Positions 1-8,246 of a DNA stretch of 64,000 nucleotides are shown piece after piece. The stretch spans positions 992,001-1,056,000 of the forward strand of contig NZ_JACHMM010000001.1 in assembly GCF_014204975.1 (NCBI RefSeq), given 5' to 3'. The position numbers and the translations under genes are program-made. This DNA comes from Jiangella mangrovi. GTDB lineage: Bacteria > Actinomycetota > Actinomycetes > Jiangellales > Jiangellaceae. Under the pieces are notes generated by a model. The model was not told the DNA's origin and ran no database searches. It worked only from the letters and a program-made list of their open reading frames with translations. Numbering within the stretch: position 1 is the first letter of the stretch; each line of letters starts with the position of its first letter.

Positions 1-2503
1 CAGGCGTCGAGGCGACGGCAGACGGCGTCCCCTCGGCGACCACCCGCCCACCCGCCGCACCGCCGGCGGGCCCGAGGTCCACCACCCAGTCCGCCGCCGC
101 GATGACGTCGAGGTCGTGCTCGATCGCCACGACGGTGTTCCCGGCGTCGACCAGCCGCCGCAGCACGCCGAGCAGCCGCGCGACGTCGTCGACATGCAGG
201 CCGGTGGTCGGCTCGTCGAGCAGGTACAGCGTGCGTCCCGTCGACCGCCGGGCCAGTTCCTTCGCCAGCTTGATGCGCTGCGCCTCGCCACCGGACAGCG
301 TGGTCGTGGGCTGGCCGAGCTGGAGGTACCCGAGCCCGACGTCGGCCAGCAGCCGCAGCCGCGACGCCGCCGCGGGCACGCCGTCGAACACCTCGACCGC
401 CTCGGCAACCGTCAGCGAGAGCGCCTCGGCGATGTCGAGGCCGCCGTACCGCGCGTGCAGGACGTCGCGGGTGAACCGGCGGCCGCGGCAGATCGGGCAG
501 CGCACCTGGACGTCGGGCAGGAAGTGCATCGACACCGTCAGCACCCCGGCGCCCGTGCACCGCTCGCACCGCCCGCCGGGCACGTTGAAGGAGAAGTGCC
601 CGGCGGTGAGGCTCCGCGACCGCGCACCGTCGGTCGCGGCGAACGCCTCGCGGATCGGGGTGAACGCGTCGGACAGGGTCGCGACGTTGGACCGGGGCAT
701 CCGCCCGGCCGCCTGTTGGTCGATGGTGACGACCTTGTCCAGGTGCTCCCAGCCGTCGATGCCGTCGTGGTCGCCGGGCGGGTCGCCGGCGCCGTGGAAG
801 CGCTGGCGGCCGGCCTTGTCGACGAGGTCGAGGATCAGCGACGACTTCCCCGACCCCGATGGCCCGGTGACGGCGACCAGCCGCCCCAGGGGCAGCGCGA
901 GGGTGACGTCCTTCAGGTTGTGCTCGCGTGCGCCCCGGACGACCAGCGCGGGACCGCCGCTGCCGCCGTCGGCCCCCAGCGTCGACGACGACGGCACCCG
1001 CAGCCGCCCGGACAGGTACGCCCCGGTCACCGAGCCCTCGGTCGCGGCCACCTCGTCGGGCGTCCCCGCCGCGACCACCCGGCCGCCGTCGCGCCCGGCG
1101 CCGGGACCGATGTCGATGACGTGGTCGGCGGCCCGGAGCACGTCGAGGTCGTGCTCGATGACCAGCACGGTGTTGCCGAGGTCGCGCAGCCGGCGCAGCA
1201 CGTCGACCAGCCGCGCGCTGTCGGCCGGATGCAGGCCGATGGTCGGCTCGTCCAGGACGTAGAGCACGCCGGTCAGCCCGGACCCGAGCAGCGCCGCCAG
1301 CCGGAGCCGCTGCGCCTCGCCTGCGGACAGGCTGGGCGTGGCGCGCTCGAGGGTGAGGTAGTCGACGCCGACGTCGACCAGCCGCCGGACCCGTTCGTGG
1401 AGGTCGGCGACCACGGGCTCGGCGAAGCGCCACTCCTCGGCGGTGACCCGGTCGCGCAGCGCGTCGATCCAGGCCGCCAGCTCGCTCAGCGGCAGCCGGG
1501 CGGCGTCGACGACGGTCAGCCCGGCGACGGTGACCTTCCGGCTCTCGGGCCGCAGCCGGGTGCCGTCGCAGTCGGGGCAGGTCTCCTGGCGCAGCACCCG
1601 CTCGGTCCTCTCGCGGTAGCCGGCGTCCTCGATGCGGTCGGCGTAGCGGCGCAGCACCGCCGTCGCCACGCCCTCGAACCGGCCGGCGGACACCGTCCGC
1701 GGCGGCTGCGCCGACGCGTCGACGTGGCGGCGGAACTGCGGGCTCTCGACGCCGTGGACCAGCAGGTCGCGCTGGGCCAGGCCCAGCTCGCGGACCGGCA
1801 CGTAGGCGTCGAACTCGAACCCGTAGTGCGTGCCGGCGGCCTGCAGGATCGGGATGTTGCGGTCGGTCAGCACCGGCTGCCAGCCGAGTACCGCGCCCTC
1901 CGCCACGCTGACGCCGTCGTCGATGAGCAACGACACGTCGGGCCGCATGACCACGCCGAGACCGGTGCAGGTGGGGCACGCGCCGGCCGGCTTGTTGAAG
2001 GAGAAGTCGCCCATGACCAGGTCGGCGACCGGGGTGCCGCAGTGCGGGCAGGGCACGGTCTCGGAGTCGCGCGGCTCGCCGGACTCGTCGTCCCACGGGT
2101 CGTCGTCGCCCTCCTGGTAGCTGGGCAGCAGCGCGCCGCCGCAGGCCGGGCAGGGCCGGTGGCCGGCGCGGGCCCAGAGCAGGCGCAGGTAGGTGAAGAC
2201 CTCGGTGGCGGTGCCGACCGTGGACCGCGGGCTGCGGTTCGTGAGGTACTGGTCGATGCTGATGGAGGGCGACAGGCCGGTGATGGAGTCGACCGGCGCC
2301 TTGCTCATCTGCATGGTGACCAGCCCGAGCGACTCGAGGTACTGGCGCTGGCCCTCGCGGTGCAGCAGGTCGAAGGCGAGGGTGGACTTGCCGGACCCGG
2401 ACAGGCCGGTCAGCACGACCAGCCGGTTGCGCGGGATGGCGACGGTGACGTTCCTGAGGTTGTGCAGGCGGGCGTTGGTGACCCTGATCTCGCCGAAATC
2501 CAT
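1..2503 (-). CDS. UvrA-like ABC ATPase (drug-resistance type), 3' end cut by window
   Basis: The minus strand is open from ATG at 2503 to the window edge, about 834 codons. The translation has the UvrA plan: a first Walker A (GLSGSGKST, near residue 35), a CPAC...CPHC zinc module near residues 105-145, a first ABC signature (SLSAGEAQRLRL) with Walker B (VLDEPTIGLH), then a second half with Walker A (GPSGSGKSS), zinc cysteines (CERC...CPIC), signature (TLSGGEAQRIKL) and Walker B (LLDEPTTGLH). At this length, with only the last residues missing, it fits the shorter class II UvrA-like proteins rather than housekeeping UvrA of about 950 residues. Class II members such as DrrC and TioU protect producers from DNA-binding drugs. 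It diverges from a TioE-like MerR regulator, the arrangement known from the thiocoraline cluster. A role in intercalator or DNA-damage tolerance is inferred. Confidence 0.88.
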   Translation of the reverse strand, partial: MDFGEIRVTNARLHNLRNVTVAIPRNRLVVLTGLSGSGKSTLAFDLLHREGQRQYLESLGLVTMQMSKAPVDSITGLSPSISIDQYLTNRSPRSTVGTATEVFTYLRLLWARAGHRPCPACGGALLPSYQEGDDDPWDDESGEPRDSETVPCPHCGTPVADLVMGDFSFNKPAGACPTCTGLGVVMRPDVSLLIDDGVSVAEGAVLGWQPVLTDRNIPILQAAGTHYGFEFDAYVPVRELGLAQRDLLVHGVESPQFRRHVDASAQPPRTVSAGRFEGVATAVLRRYADRIEDAGYRERTERVLRQETCPDCDGTRLRPESRKVTVAGLTVVDAARLPLSELAAWIDALRDRVTAEEWRFAEPVVADLHERVRRLVDVGVDYLTLERATPSLSAGEAQRLRLAALLGSGLTGVLYVLDEPTIGLHPADSARLVDVLRRLRDLGNTVLVIEHDLDVLRAADHVIDIGPGAGRDGGRVVAAGTPDEVAATEGSVTGAYLSGRLRVPSSSTLGADGGSGGPALVVRGAREHNLKDVTLALPLGRLVAVTGPSGSGKSSLILDLVDKAGRQRFHGAGDPPGDHDGIDGWEHLDKVVTIDQQAAGRMPRSNVATLSDAFTPIREAFAATDGARSRSLTAGHFSFNVPGGRCERCTGAGVLTVSMHFLPDVQVRCPICRGRRFTRDVLHARYGGLDIAEALSLTVAEAVEVFDGVPAAASRLRLLADVGLGYLQLGQPTTTLSGGEAQRIKLAKELARRSTGRTLYLLDEPTTGLHVDDVARLLGVLRRLVDAGNTVVAIEHDLDVIAAADWVVDLGPAGGAAGGRVVAEGTPSAVASTP

Positions 2504-2539
2504 ACCTTCAAGTCTCTCATTGAACTCCTTATTGAAGGT
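2504..2539. promoter_or_regulatory. Inverted repeat in uvrA-like/merR divergent promoter
   Basis: ACCTTCAA at 2504-2511 and TTGAAGGT at 2532-2539 form a perfect 8-bp inverted repeat with a 20-bp centre. It abuts the ATG of the UvrA-like gene and sits in the divergent intergenic region. MerR-family activators bind such dyads between promoter boxes, so this is the likely site for the regulator starting at 2606. Confidence 0.55.
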
Positions 2540-2605
2540 TGGCCTCGTATGCTGGCTGAACTGCAAGGATGAGTCTCAAGTACCGTGGTGAAGGAGGGCT
2601 CGACG

Positions 2606-3421
2606 GTGGCAGCGTTGCGGCCTGCCGATCTGGCCCAGGCGGTGGGCGTCTCGGCGCAGCAGGTCCGCAACTACGAGGACGCCGGAGTGCTGCCTCCGGT
2701 GCCGCGCTCCGCGTCGGGATACCGGCAGTTCTCCGAGCGGCATCTGGAGGCGCTGCTCACCTTCCGGTCGCTGGTGCCCGGGTTCGGCGTCATCGCCGCG
2801 CGGTCGATCATGCGGACGGTCCACGACGGCGACGTCCCCGGGGCGCTGGCGCTGGTCGACGCGGCGCACGCCGACCTGCACGACCAGCGGCGCCGGCTGC
2901 ACCGGACGGCCGCGGCGCTGGCGGCTCTGGCCGGCGGGGTCACGACGGGGTCCGCGGCGGCTCCGGCCGGGGTCGCGTCCGGACTGCGCGTGGGCGAGGC
3001 CGCCCGCCTGCTGGGCGTGCGGCCGTCGGCGCTGCGCACGTGGGAGGCGGCCGGGCTGCTCACCCCGTCGCGCGAGCCGGGCACGTCGTACCGCACCTAC
3101 TCCCCCGACGACGTGCGCGACGCGCAGCTCGTGCTGCTGCTGCGGCAGAGCTACTACGGGCTGGCGCAGGTCGGGTCGGTGCTCGGCGAGCTGCGCCGTA
3201 CCGGCAGCACCGAGGCGCTGCAGGCCGTTCTGGCGCAGCGGCGGGAGCAGTTGACGGCGCGGTCGCTGGCCATGCTCGACGGCGCCGGCCGGCTGTTCGC
3301 CTACCTGTCGTCGGAACCGTCGGAACCGCCGGCGCCGTCGGACCCCGCGGCGGCGGCTTCGCGAGCCTCGCGCACGGCCTCGCCGGCGTTGGCCCAGGGC
3401 GTGCCGGCCCAGGGGTCGTAG
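2606..3421 (+). CDS. MerR-family regulator with two MerR HTH domains (TioE-like)
   Basis: The protein carries two MerR-type winged helices. The first is at residues 1-70 (LAQAVGVSAQQVRNYEDAG, then SGYRQF). The second starts near residue 130 (AARLLGVRPSALRTWEAAG, then SYRTYS). This duplicated layout is that of the TioE family. The GTG at 2606 is chosen because AAGGAGGG at 2591-2598 is an excellent ribosome binding site 7 nt upstream; the GTG at 2585 would put that site inside the gene. It is divergent from the UvrA-like gene and probably controls it, perhaps sensing a drug. The last 121 bp overlap the end of the convergent LigD gene, and this tail is a low-complexity Ala/Ser/Pro stretch. Confidence 0.85.
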   Translation: MAALRPADLAQAVGVSAQQVRNYEDAGVLPPVPRSASGYRQFSERHLEALLTFRSLVPGFGVIAARSIMRTVHDGDVPGALALVDAAHADLHDQRRRLHRTAAALAALAGGVTTGSAAAPAGVASGLRVGEAARLLGVRPSALRTWEAAGLLTPSREPGTSYRTYSPDDVRDAQLVLLLRQSYYGLAQVGSVLGELRRTGSTEALQAVLAQRREQLTARSLAMLDGAGRLFAYLSSEPSEPPAPSDPAAAASRASRTASPALAQGVPAQGS

Positions 3422-4596
3422 TCGACCTCGAGCGGCTCCTGCTCGGGCCGGCGGTCCTCCGGCACGTGCTGCAGGTTGACGCGGATGCGGTACCAGAGCG
3501 AGCTGCGCCCGCGCATGCCGTCGACCAGGACGTCGGCGGGCGCGAGGTCGGCGACGACGTCGGGATGCCTCTCCTTCCAGCGCTCGAGTCCGGCCATGGC
3601 CTCGTTCTTGGTCTTGGCCCGCGCGATCTCGATGAGCGGCATGGTCTGGGTGCGCCGGCCGGTGCCCTTGGGCGGCTTCTCGGCCGGGCCGAGGCGCTCG
3701 GCCAGCTCGAGCAGCCGGTCGAGCGAGCCGGCCGACGTCTCGATGCCGGCCCAGGGGTCGCCGATGTCCTCGTAGCGCTGGGCGGCCGTGGCCAGGGTGA
3801 ACGCCTCGGGCCGGCAGGTGGGCACCTCGTCCCAGGTCAGCGGCATGGACACACGGGCGTCAGCCTTGGCGCGGACGGAGTAGGCCGAGGCGACGGTGCG
3901 GTCCTTGGCGTTCTGGTTGAAGTCGACGAAGACCCCTTCGCGCTCTTCCTTCCACCACTTGGCGGTCGCGATGCCGGGCGCGCGGTTCTCGACCTCGCGG
4001 GCGACGGACTCGGCGGCCAGGCGTACCTGCCGGTAGGACCAGTGCGGGTCGATGCGGGTGTAGACGTGGAAGCCGCGCGAGCCCGACGTCTTGGGCCAGG
4101 CGGTGAGCCCGTGGTCCTGCAGCACCTCGCGCGCGACGAGGGCGACGTCGATGATCTGCGCCCACTCGATGCCCGGGTTGGGGTCGAGGTCGATGCGCAG
4201 CTCGTCGGGGCGGTCGAGGTCCTCGGCGCGGACGGGGTGCGGGTTGAGGTCGATGCAGCCGAGGTTGACCACCCAGGCCAGGGCCGCGGCGTCGCGCACC
4301 ACGACCTCGTCGGCGGACGTGCCGGAGCGGTAGCGCAGCGTCGCGACCTCGACCCAGTCGGGTCGTTTGTCGGGAGCGCGCTTCTGGAAGAACGCCTCCT
4401 GGTCGATGCCCTTGACGAACCGCTTGAGGATCATGGGCCGGCCCTCGACGCCGCGCAGCGCACCCTCGGCCACGGCCAGGTAGTAGGTGACGAGGTCGAG
4501 CTTGGTGTGGCCGCCGTCGGGGAAGACCACCTTGTCCGGATGGGTGATGGTCACCTCGCGTCCGGCGACCTCGAGCACCTTCGAGGACGACGCCAT
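3301..4596 (-). CDS. LigD-type NHEJ polymerase domain (archaeo-eukaryotic primase fold)
   Basis: This is a standalone polymerase domain of the LigD family, without ligase or phosphoesterase modules. Visible family features are the N-terminal TITHPDKVVFP, the ILKRFVKGI...FFQKRAP strand, the catalytic aspartates in RIDLDP near residue 135, the SGSRGFHVY nucleotide-binding stretch, and DFNQNAKDRT near residue 225. Such enzymes add nucleotides (preferably ribonucleotides) at broken DNA ends and work with Ku and a ligase in non-homologous end joining. No ku or ligase gene lies in the window. The 431-residue length includes a disordered Ala/Gly/Ser tail that overlaps the convergent MerR gene. Actinobacteria often carry several such paralogues, so ligD proper may be elsewhere. 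Confidence 0.9.
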   Translation of the reverse strand: MASSSKVLEVAGREVTITHPDKVVFPDGGHTKLDLVTYYLAVAEGALRGVEGRPMILKRFVKGIDQEAFFQKRAPDKRPDWVEVATLRYRSGTSADEVVVRDAAALAWVVNLGCIDLNPHPVRAEDLDRPDELRIDLDPNPGIEWAQIIDVALVAREVLQDHGLTAWPKTSGSRGFHVYTRIDPHWSYRQVRLAAESVAREVENRAPGIATAKWWKEEREGVFVDFNQNAKDRTVASAYSVRAKADARVSMPLTWDEVPTCRPEAFTLATAAQRYEDIGDPWAGIETSAGSLDRLLELAERLGPAEKPPKGTGRRTQTMPLIEIARAKTKNEAMAGLERWKERHPDVVADLAPADVLVDGMRGRSSLWYRIRVNLQHVPEDRRPEQEPLEVDYDPWAGTPWANAGEAVREAREAAAAGSDGAGGSDGSDDR

Positions 4597-4661
4597 GAAC
4601 CCACCTTAGAGGGACGGGGTGACAGCCGGTCGGTTCACGCCTTGGCACGCTCGAGCGTCGT

Positions 4662-4731
4662 CCTTGGCACGCCGGAAGCGACCAATCGCGCCCGAGATGC
4701 GGCATGTGTGGAGCGCTCCGGCGTGCCAAGG
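4662..4731. repeat. 15-bp perfect inverted repeat, intergenic
   Basis: CCTTGGCACGCCGGA at 4662-4676 is matched perfectly in inverse by 4717-4731, with a 40-bp centre. A third, direct copy of CCTTGGCACGC begins at 4640. It lies between the starts/ends of two minus-strand genes. It could be an extragenic palindromic element or a terminator for the upstream minus-strand gene; there is no T-run. Confidence 0.5.
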
Positions 4732-4768
4732 CCGAGCGGTCAGGGTTCGATGCGGCGGTGCCGGCAGG

Positions 4769-5041
4769 TCACGACGGCGTCGCCTGCGGCGGGGGCGGCG
4801 GCGTCGCGGCGTCCTGGGCCAGCGGCGCCTCGGCGACCGGATGCTCCACCAGGGCGAGCACGCGGCTGGACATGAACCGGGCGGTCCGCACGGGCGTGCC
4901 GGAGCGGGTGACCTCGGCGACGACGACCACGCCGCGGCCGATGCTGACGTCGACCCGGCGCCCGGCCCGGGTGGCGGTGATCTCGTAGCTGCGCGTGGTG
5001 TCGCCGGCGTCGATGACGATCTCGACCCTGTCACCCCTCAT
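4769..5041 (-). CDS. Conserved small hypothetical protein (90 aa)
   Basis: ATG at 5041 is preceded by GGGAGGTG at good spacing, so this start is preferred over longer versions. The product is 90 residues, rich in beta-forming segments (VEIVIDAG, RRVDVSIGRGVVVVAEVTR), and ends in a proline-rich tail. No known catalytic motif is visible. It diverges from the PRC-barrel gene at 5151. The function is not recognised; it could be a small cytosolic protein of a lineage-specific family. Confidence 0.55.
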   Translation of the reverse strand: MRGDRVEIVIDAGDTTRSYEITATRAGRRVDVSIGRGVVVVAEVTRSGTPVRTARFMSSRVLALVEHPVAEAPLAQDAATPPPPPQATPS

Positions 5042-5150
5042 GGGCACCTCCCGGAAGGCGGCCTGAGCACCCACGATCCCATGCGGCGGTGACAATCCGG
5101 CCCAGACGGGGTACGGACCACCCAGATCCACGTGATCGAGAGGAGTTCCG

Positions 5151-5564
5151 ATGACCACCGACATCCCGCGTTCGCTCGTTCACCTTGCCGATTCCGACCT
5201 GACCGTGAAGATCGAGGACGACGTGCGCGGCCGGCCGGTCGTGGACCGCAACGGCGACGAGGTCGGCACCGTCGACGACCTCGTCATCGACCCGCAGGAG
5301 CTGAAGGTGCGGTTCCTGCAGGTCGGCTCCGGCGGTTTCCTCGGCCTTGGCGAGAAGAAGCAGCTCATCCCGGTCGACGCCGTGGTGAAGGTCGACGAGC
5401 AGGTGCACATCGCCCAGGAGCGCGGCCACGTGGCGGGCGCACCGGCCTACGACCCGGGCCTGGTGCCGCAGGGCGAGTACTTCGAGGAGCTGTACGGCTA
5501 CTACGGCTACCCGCCGTTCTGGGCGGCCGGCTACGCCTACCCCGCCTACCCGTTCTACCTGTGA
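5151..5564 (+). CDS. PRC-barrel domain protein
   Basis: The 137-residue product has a PRC-barrel at about residues 20-85 (GRPVVDRNGDEVGTVDDLVID, then a conserved FLGLGEKKQLIPVDAV). The C-terminus is tyrosine/proline/glycine rich (YGYYGYPPFWAAGYAYPAYP). PRC-barrels are small beta-barrel modules found in ribosome maturation factors, photosynthetic reaction centres and many stress-related proteins of actinobacteria. GAGAGG at 5139 is a good ribosome binding site. The exact role is unknown; the aromatic tail suggests protein or surface interaction (inference). Confidence 0.8.
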   Translation: MTTDIPRSLVHLADSDLTVKIEDDVRGRPVVDRNGDEVGTVDDLVIDPQELKVRFLQVGSGGFLGLGEKKQLIPVDAVVKVDEQVHIAQERGHVAGAPAYDPGLVPQGEYFEELYGYYGYPPFWAAGYAYPAYPFYL

Positions 5565-5589
5565 CGACGGGGGCGACGGCGGCAGCGGT

Positions 5590-7215
5590 TCAGTCCGCCG
5601 CCGCGGCCGCCTCCTCGTAGTCGAGGCGTTCCAGCTCGCGCCGCATGACCTCGTCGTCGAGGTCGCCGGCGTCGCGCGCCGCGGTGAGCGCACGGCGCTG
5701 GGCGGCGAGGATCTCGCGGCGGACCGTCAGCATGGTCGCGCGCATGGCCGGTGCGTGCTCGGCCAGCTCGACCTCCGCGTCGGCGTCGTCGGCGGAGTTC
5801 CGGGCCCGCATCGCGGCGGCGATCCGGTCGCGCATGGACCCGAGCACGACGGGGTCCGCTCCGGGCGGCGGGTGGGTCAGCAGGTCGCGCAGTGTCTCCT
5901 CGGCGGCGGACCGGGTGATCTGCCGGGCCAGCCGCTGCGCCTCAGCCTCGGCGGCCTGCTCGTCGTCGGCGTTCAGGTGCAGCCGGCGGACCAGCAGCGG
6001 CAGCGTCGGGGCCTGGATGAGCAGGCTCCCGACGGCGACGACGAACGCGAGCGCCTGGATGGTGCTGCGCCCGGGGAACGGCGCGCCGGACGCCGTCGTG
6101 GCCGGGACGCCGGCGGCCGCCGCCAGGGTCACCACGCCACGCATGCCCGACCACGAGATGACCAGCAGGTACGGACGCGGCAACGGCTGGTATGTCCGGG
6201 GTCGACGGCGTCGCCTGCGGAACGGCAGGTACCGCCGTCGCAGCACCCGCTGGCCGTAGGTGAGGAACACCCAGAACGGCCGGACCAGCAGCACCACCAG
6301 CAGCACCGCCCCGGCGGCCAGCGCGAACCGCCACCATTCGCCGTCCGTCAGCCCGAGGTCGGCGAAGACGAACCGGCACTGCAGGCCCATGTAGGCGAAG
6401 ACCAGCGCCTCGAGCAACGTGTCGAGGCTGCGCCAGACCTGGCGTCCCTGCAACCGGGTCGCGAAGCCGGCATCGGCGTCGTGGTGGCCGAGCCAGAACC
6501 CGGCCGTCACCACCGCGAGGACGCCCGAGGCGTGCAGCTCCTCGGTGAACAGGAACGCCGCGAACGGCACCACCAGGCCGAGGACGGTCTCGAGGCCGCT
6601 GTCGCCGAGCCGCTGCCGCGCCCAGTGCACGCCCGCGGCCAGCGCCAGGCCGACCGCGCAGCCGACCGCCGCTGAGTACAGGAACAGCAGGATCGCGTTG
6701 TCGATGAACGGGTGGCTGCCCGTGGCCGCGGCGACGGCGAGGGTGAAGATGGTCAGCGCGGTGGCGTCGTTGACCAGGCTCTCGCCGGTCAGGATCGTCA
6801 TCAGCCGTTTCGGCAGCCCGAGCTTGCGCCCGATGGCGACGGCGCTCACGGCGTCCGGCGGCGCCACGACCGCGCCCAGCACCAGCGCCGATACCACCCC
6901 GAGGCCCGGGACCACCCAGTTCGCCACGGCCCCGGTGATCAGCGTCGACACGACCACCATGCCGATGCCGAGGGACAGGATCGGGCGCAGGTTGCGGGCC
7001 AGGCTGTAGACGCTGAAGTCCAGCGCCGCGGAGTACAGCAGCGGCGGCAGCACGACGCTGAGGATCAGCTCCGGGTCCAACTCGAACCGCGGCAGCCCGG
7101 GGATGAACGAGACCAGCGACGCCAGCACCACGACGACGATCGACGGCTGCAGCCCGCGCCGGTTGGCGACCGCGGTCACCGCGATCGCGCCCACCACCAC
7201 GAGCAGCAACTGCAT
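5590..7215 (-). CDS. Na+/H+ (or K+/H+) antiporter, CPA1 family
   Basis: This is a 541-residue integral membrane protein with about 12 hydrophobic segments in the first 410 residues. The CPA1 core is visible: PPDAVSAVAIGRKLGLPKR near residue 120 with the transport aspartate, then TGESLVNDATALTIFTL near residue 145, and SWSGMRGVVTLAAA near residue 355 with the conserved arginine. A 120-residue hydrophilic, partly coiled cytoplasmic tail follows (many R/E/A). It exchanges sodium or potassium for protons and serves pH and salt homeostasis. It stands downstream of cydAB on the same strand with a short gap, so co-transcription is possible but not shown. Confidence 0.88.
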   Translation of the reverse strand: MQLLLVVVGAIAVTAVANRRGLQPSIVVVVLASLVSFIPGLPRFELDPELILSVVLPPLLYSAALDFSVYSLARNLRPILSLGIGMVVVSTLITGAVANWVVPGLGVVSALVLGAVVAPPDAVSAVAIGRKLGLPKRLMTILTGESLVNDATALTIFTLAVAAATGSHPFIDNAILLFLYSAAVGCAVGLALAAGVHWARQRLGDSGLETVLGLVVPFAAFLFTEELHASGVLAVVTAGFWLGHHDADAGFATRLQGRQVWRSLDTLLEALVFAYMGLQCRFVFADLGLTDGEWWRFALAAGAVLLVVLLVRPFWVFLTYGQRVLRRRYLPFRRRRRRPRTYQPLPRPYLLVISWSGMRGVVTLAAAAGVPATTASGAPFPGRSTIQALAFVVAVGSLLIQAPTLPLLVRRLHLNADDEQAAEAEAQRLARQITRSAAEETLRDLLTHPPPGADPVVLGSMRDRIAAAMRARNSADDADAEVELAEHAPAMRATMLTVRREILAAQRRALTAARDAGDLDDEVMRRELERLDYEEAAAAAD

Positions 7216-7234
7216 CGATCAGCAGGCTAACGGC

Positions 7235-8233
7235 CTACGGGATGTGCTGGACCCCGATCCGCTTGCGGAACATCCAGTAGACCCAGCTCTGGTAGATCAG
7301 CACCGCCGGGACGAACGGCACCGCCACCCAGGTCATCACGGTCAGCGTGTAGTCCGACGACGACGCGTTCGCCGTCGTCAGGCCGTTCGCCGCATCGAGG
7401 GTCGACGGCAGCACGTCCGGGAAGAGCGCCGCGAACAGCGTCACCGCGGTGCCGGCGACCGCCGCGAAGGTCGCCACGAACGCCCACCCCTCGCGGCCGC
7501 GCGCGATCGCCGTCGCCCCGGCCGCGACCGCCGCCACCGTCACCAGCGCGCCGGCTGCCGCCAGCCGCGACGGGGTGTCGTCGCGCAGCAGCGTCCAGGC
7601 GAGGAACGCCGCCAGCACGACACCGACCGGGACCGCGAGCCGCCCGGCCAGCCGCCGCGCCCGGACCCGGATGTCGCCGACGGTCTTGAGCGCGACGTAG
7701 TGGGTGCCGTGCAGCAGCGCCAGCGCCAGCGTCACGACGCCGCCCAGCAGCGTGTACGGGGTGACGAGGTCGGCCCAGCCGCCCACGAAGTCGTGCCGCG
7801 CGTCCAGCGGGAGGCCCTGCACGAACCCGGCCAGGATGACGCCCCAGACGAACGCCGGGACCGCCGAACCCACGAAGATCACCAGGTCCCAGCGACGGCG
7901 CCAGCTGTCGGTGTCGCCCTTGGCGCGGTACTCGAACGCCAGGCCGCGGCCGATCAGCGCCAGCAGGATCAGCAGCAGCGGCAGGTAGTACGCCGACCAT
8001 GCCGTCGAGTACCACTCGGGAAAGGCGGCGAACGTCGCGCCGACGGCCGTGATGACCCAGACCTCGTTGCCGTCCCACACCGGTCCGATGGTGTTGATGA
8101 GGACCCGGCGCTCGGTGTCGTCGCGGGCGAACCGGCGGGTCAGCAGGCCCACGCCGAAGTCGAAGCCCTCGAGCGCCAGGTAGCCGGTCCAGAGGACGGC
8201 GATGAGCAGGAACCAGAGCGTGGTCGATTCCAT
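7235..8233 (-). CDS. cydB: Cytochrome bd oxidase subunit II
   Basis: The 332-residue product has eight or nine membrane helices and the CydB hallmarks: N-terminal LEGFDFGVG, then IGPVWDGNEVWVITA near residue 50, and a C-terminal YQSWVYWMFRKRI. CydB is the structural partner of CydA in cytochrome bd quinol oxidase, which reduces oxygen with high affinity without pumping protons. It begins 13 bp after cydA ends, so the two form an operon. cydD and cydC, the thiol exporter genes often linked, are not in the window. Confidence 0.95.
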   Translation of the reverse strand: MESTTLWFLLIAVLWTGYLALEGFDFGVGLLTRRFARDDTERRVLINTIGPVWDGNEVWVITAVGATFAAFPEWYSTAWSAYYLPLLLILLALIGRGLAFEYRAKGDTDSWRRRWDLVIFVGSAVPAFVWGVILAGFVQGLPLDARHDFVGGWADLVTPYTLLGGVVTLALALLHGTHYVALKTVGDIRVRARRLAGRLAVPVGVVLAAFLAWTLLRDDTPSRLAAAGALVTVAAVAAGATAIARGREGWAFVATFAAVAGTAVTLFAALFPDVLPSTLDAANGLTTANASSSDYTLTVMTWVAVPFVPAVLIYQSWVYWMFRKRIGVQHIP

Positions 8234-8246
8234 CGTGTCCGTCCTC

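Noticed and set aside
116-2572. Long plus-strand open frames over the UvrA-like gene
   Set aside because: They are antisense shadows; only the minus strand shows ABC and zinc motifs.
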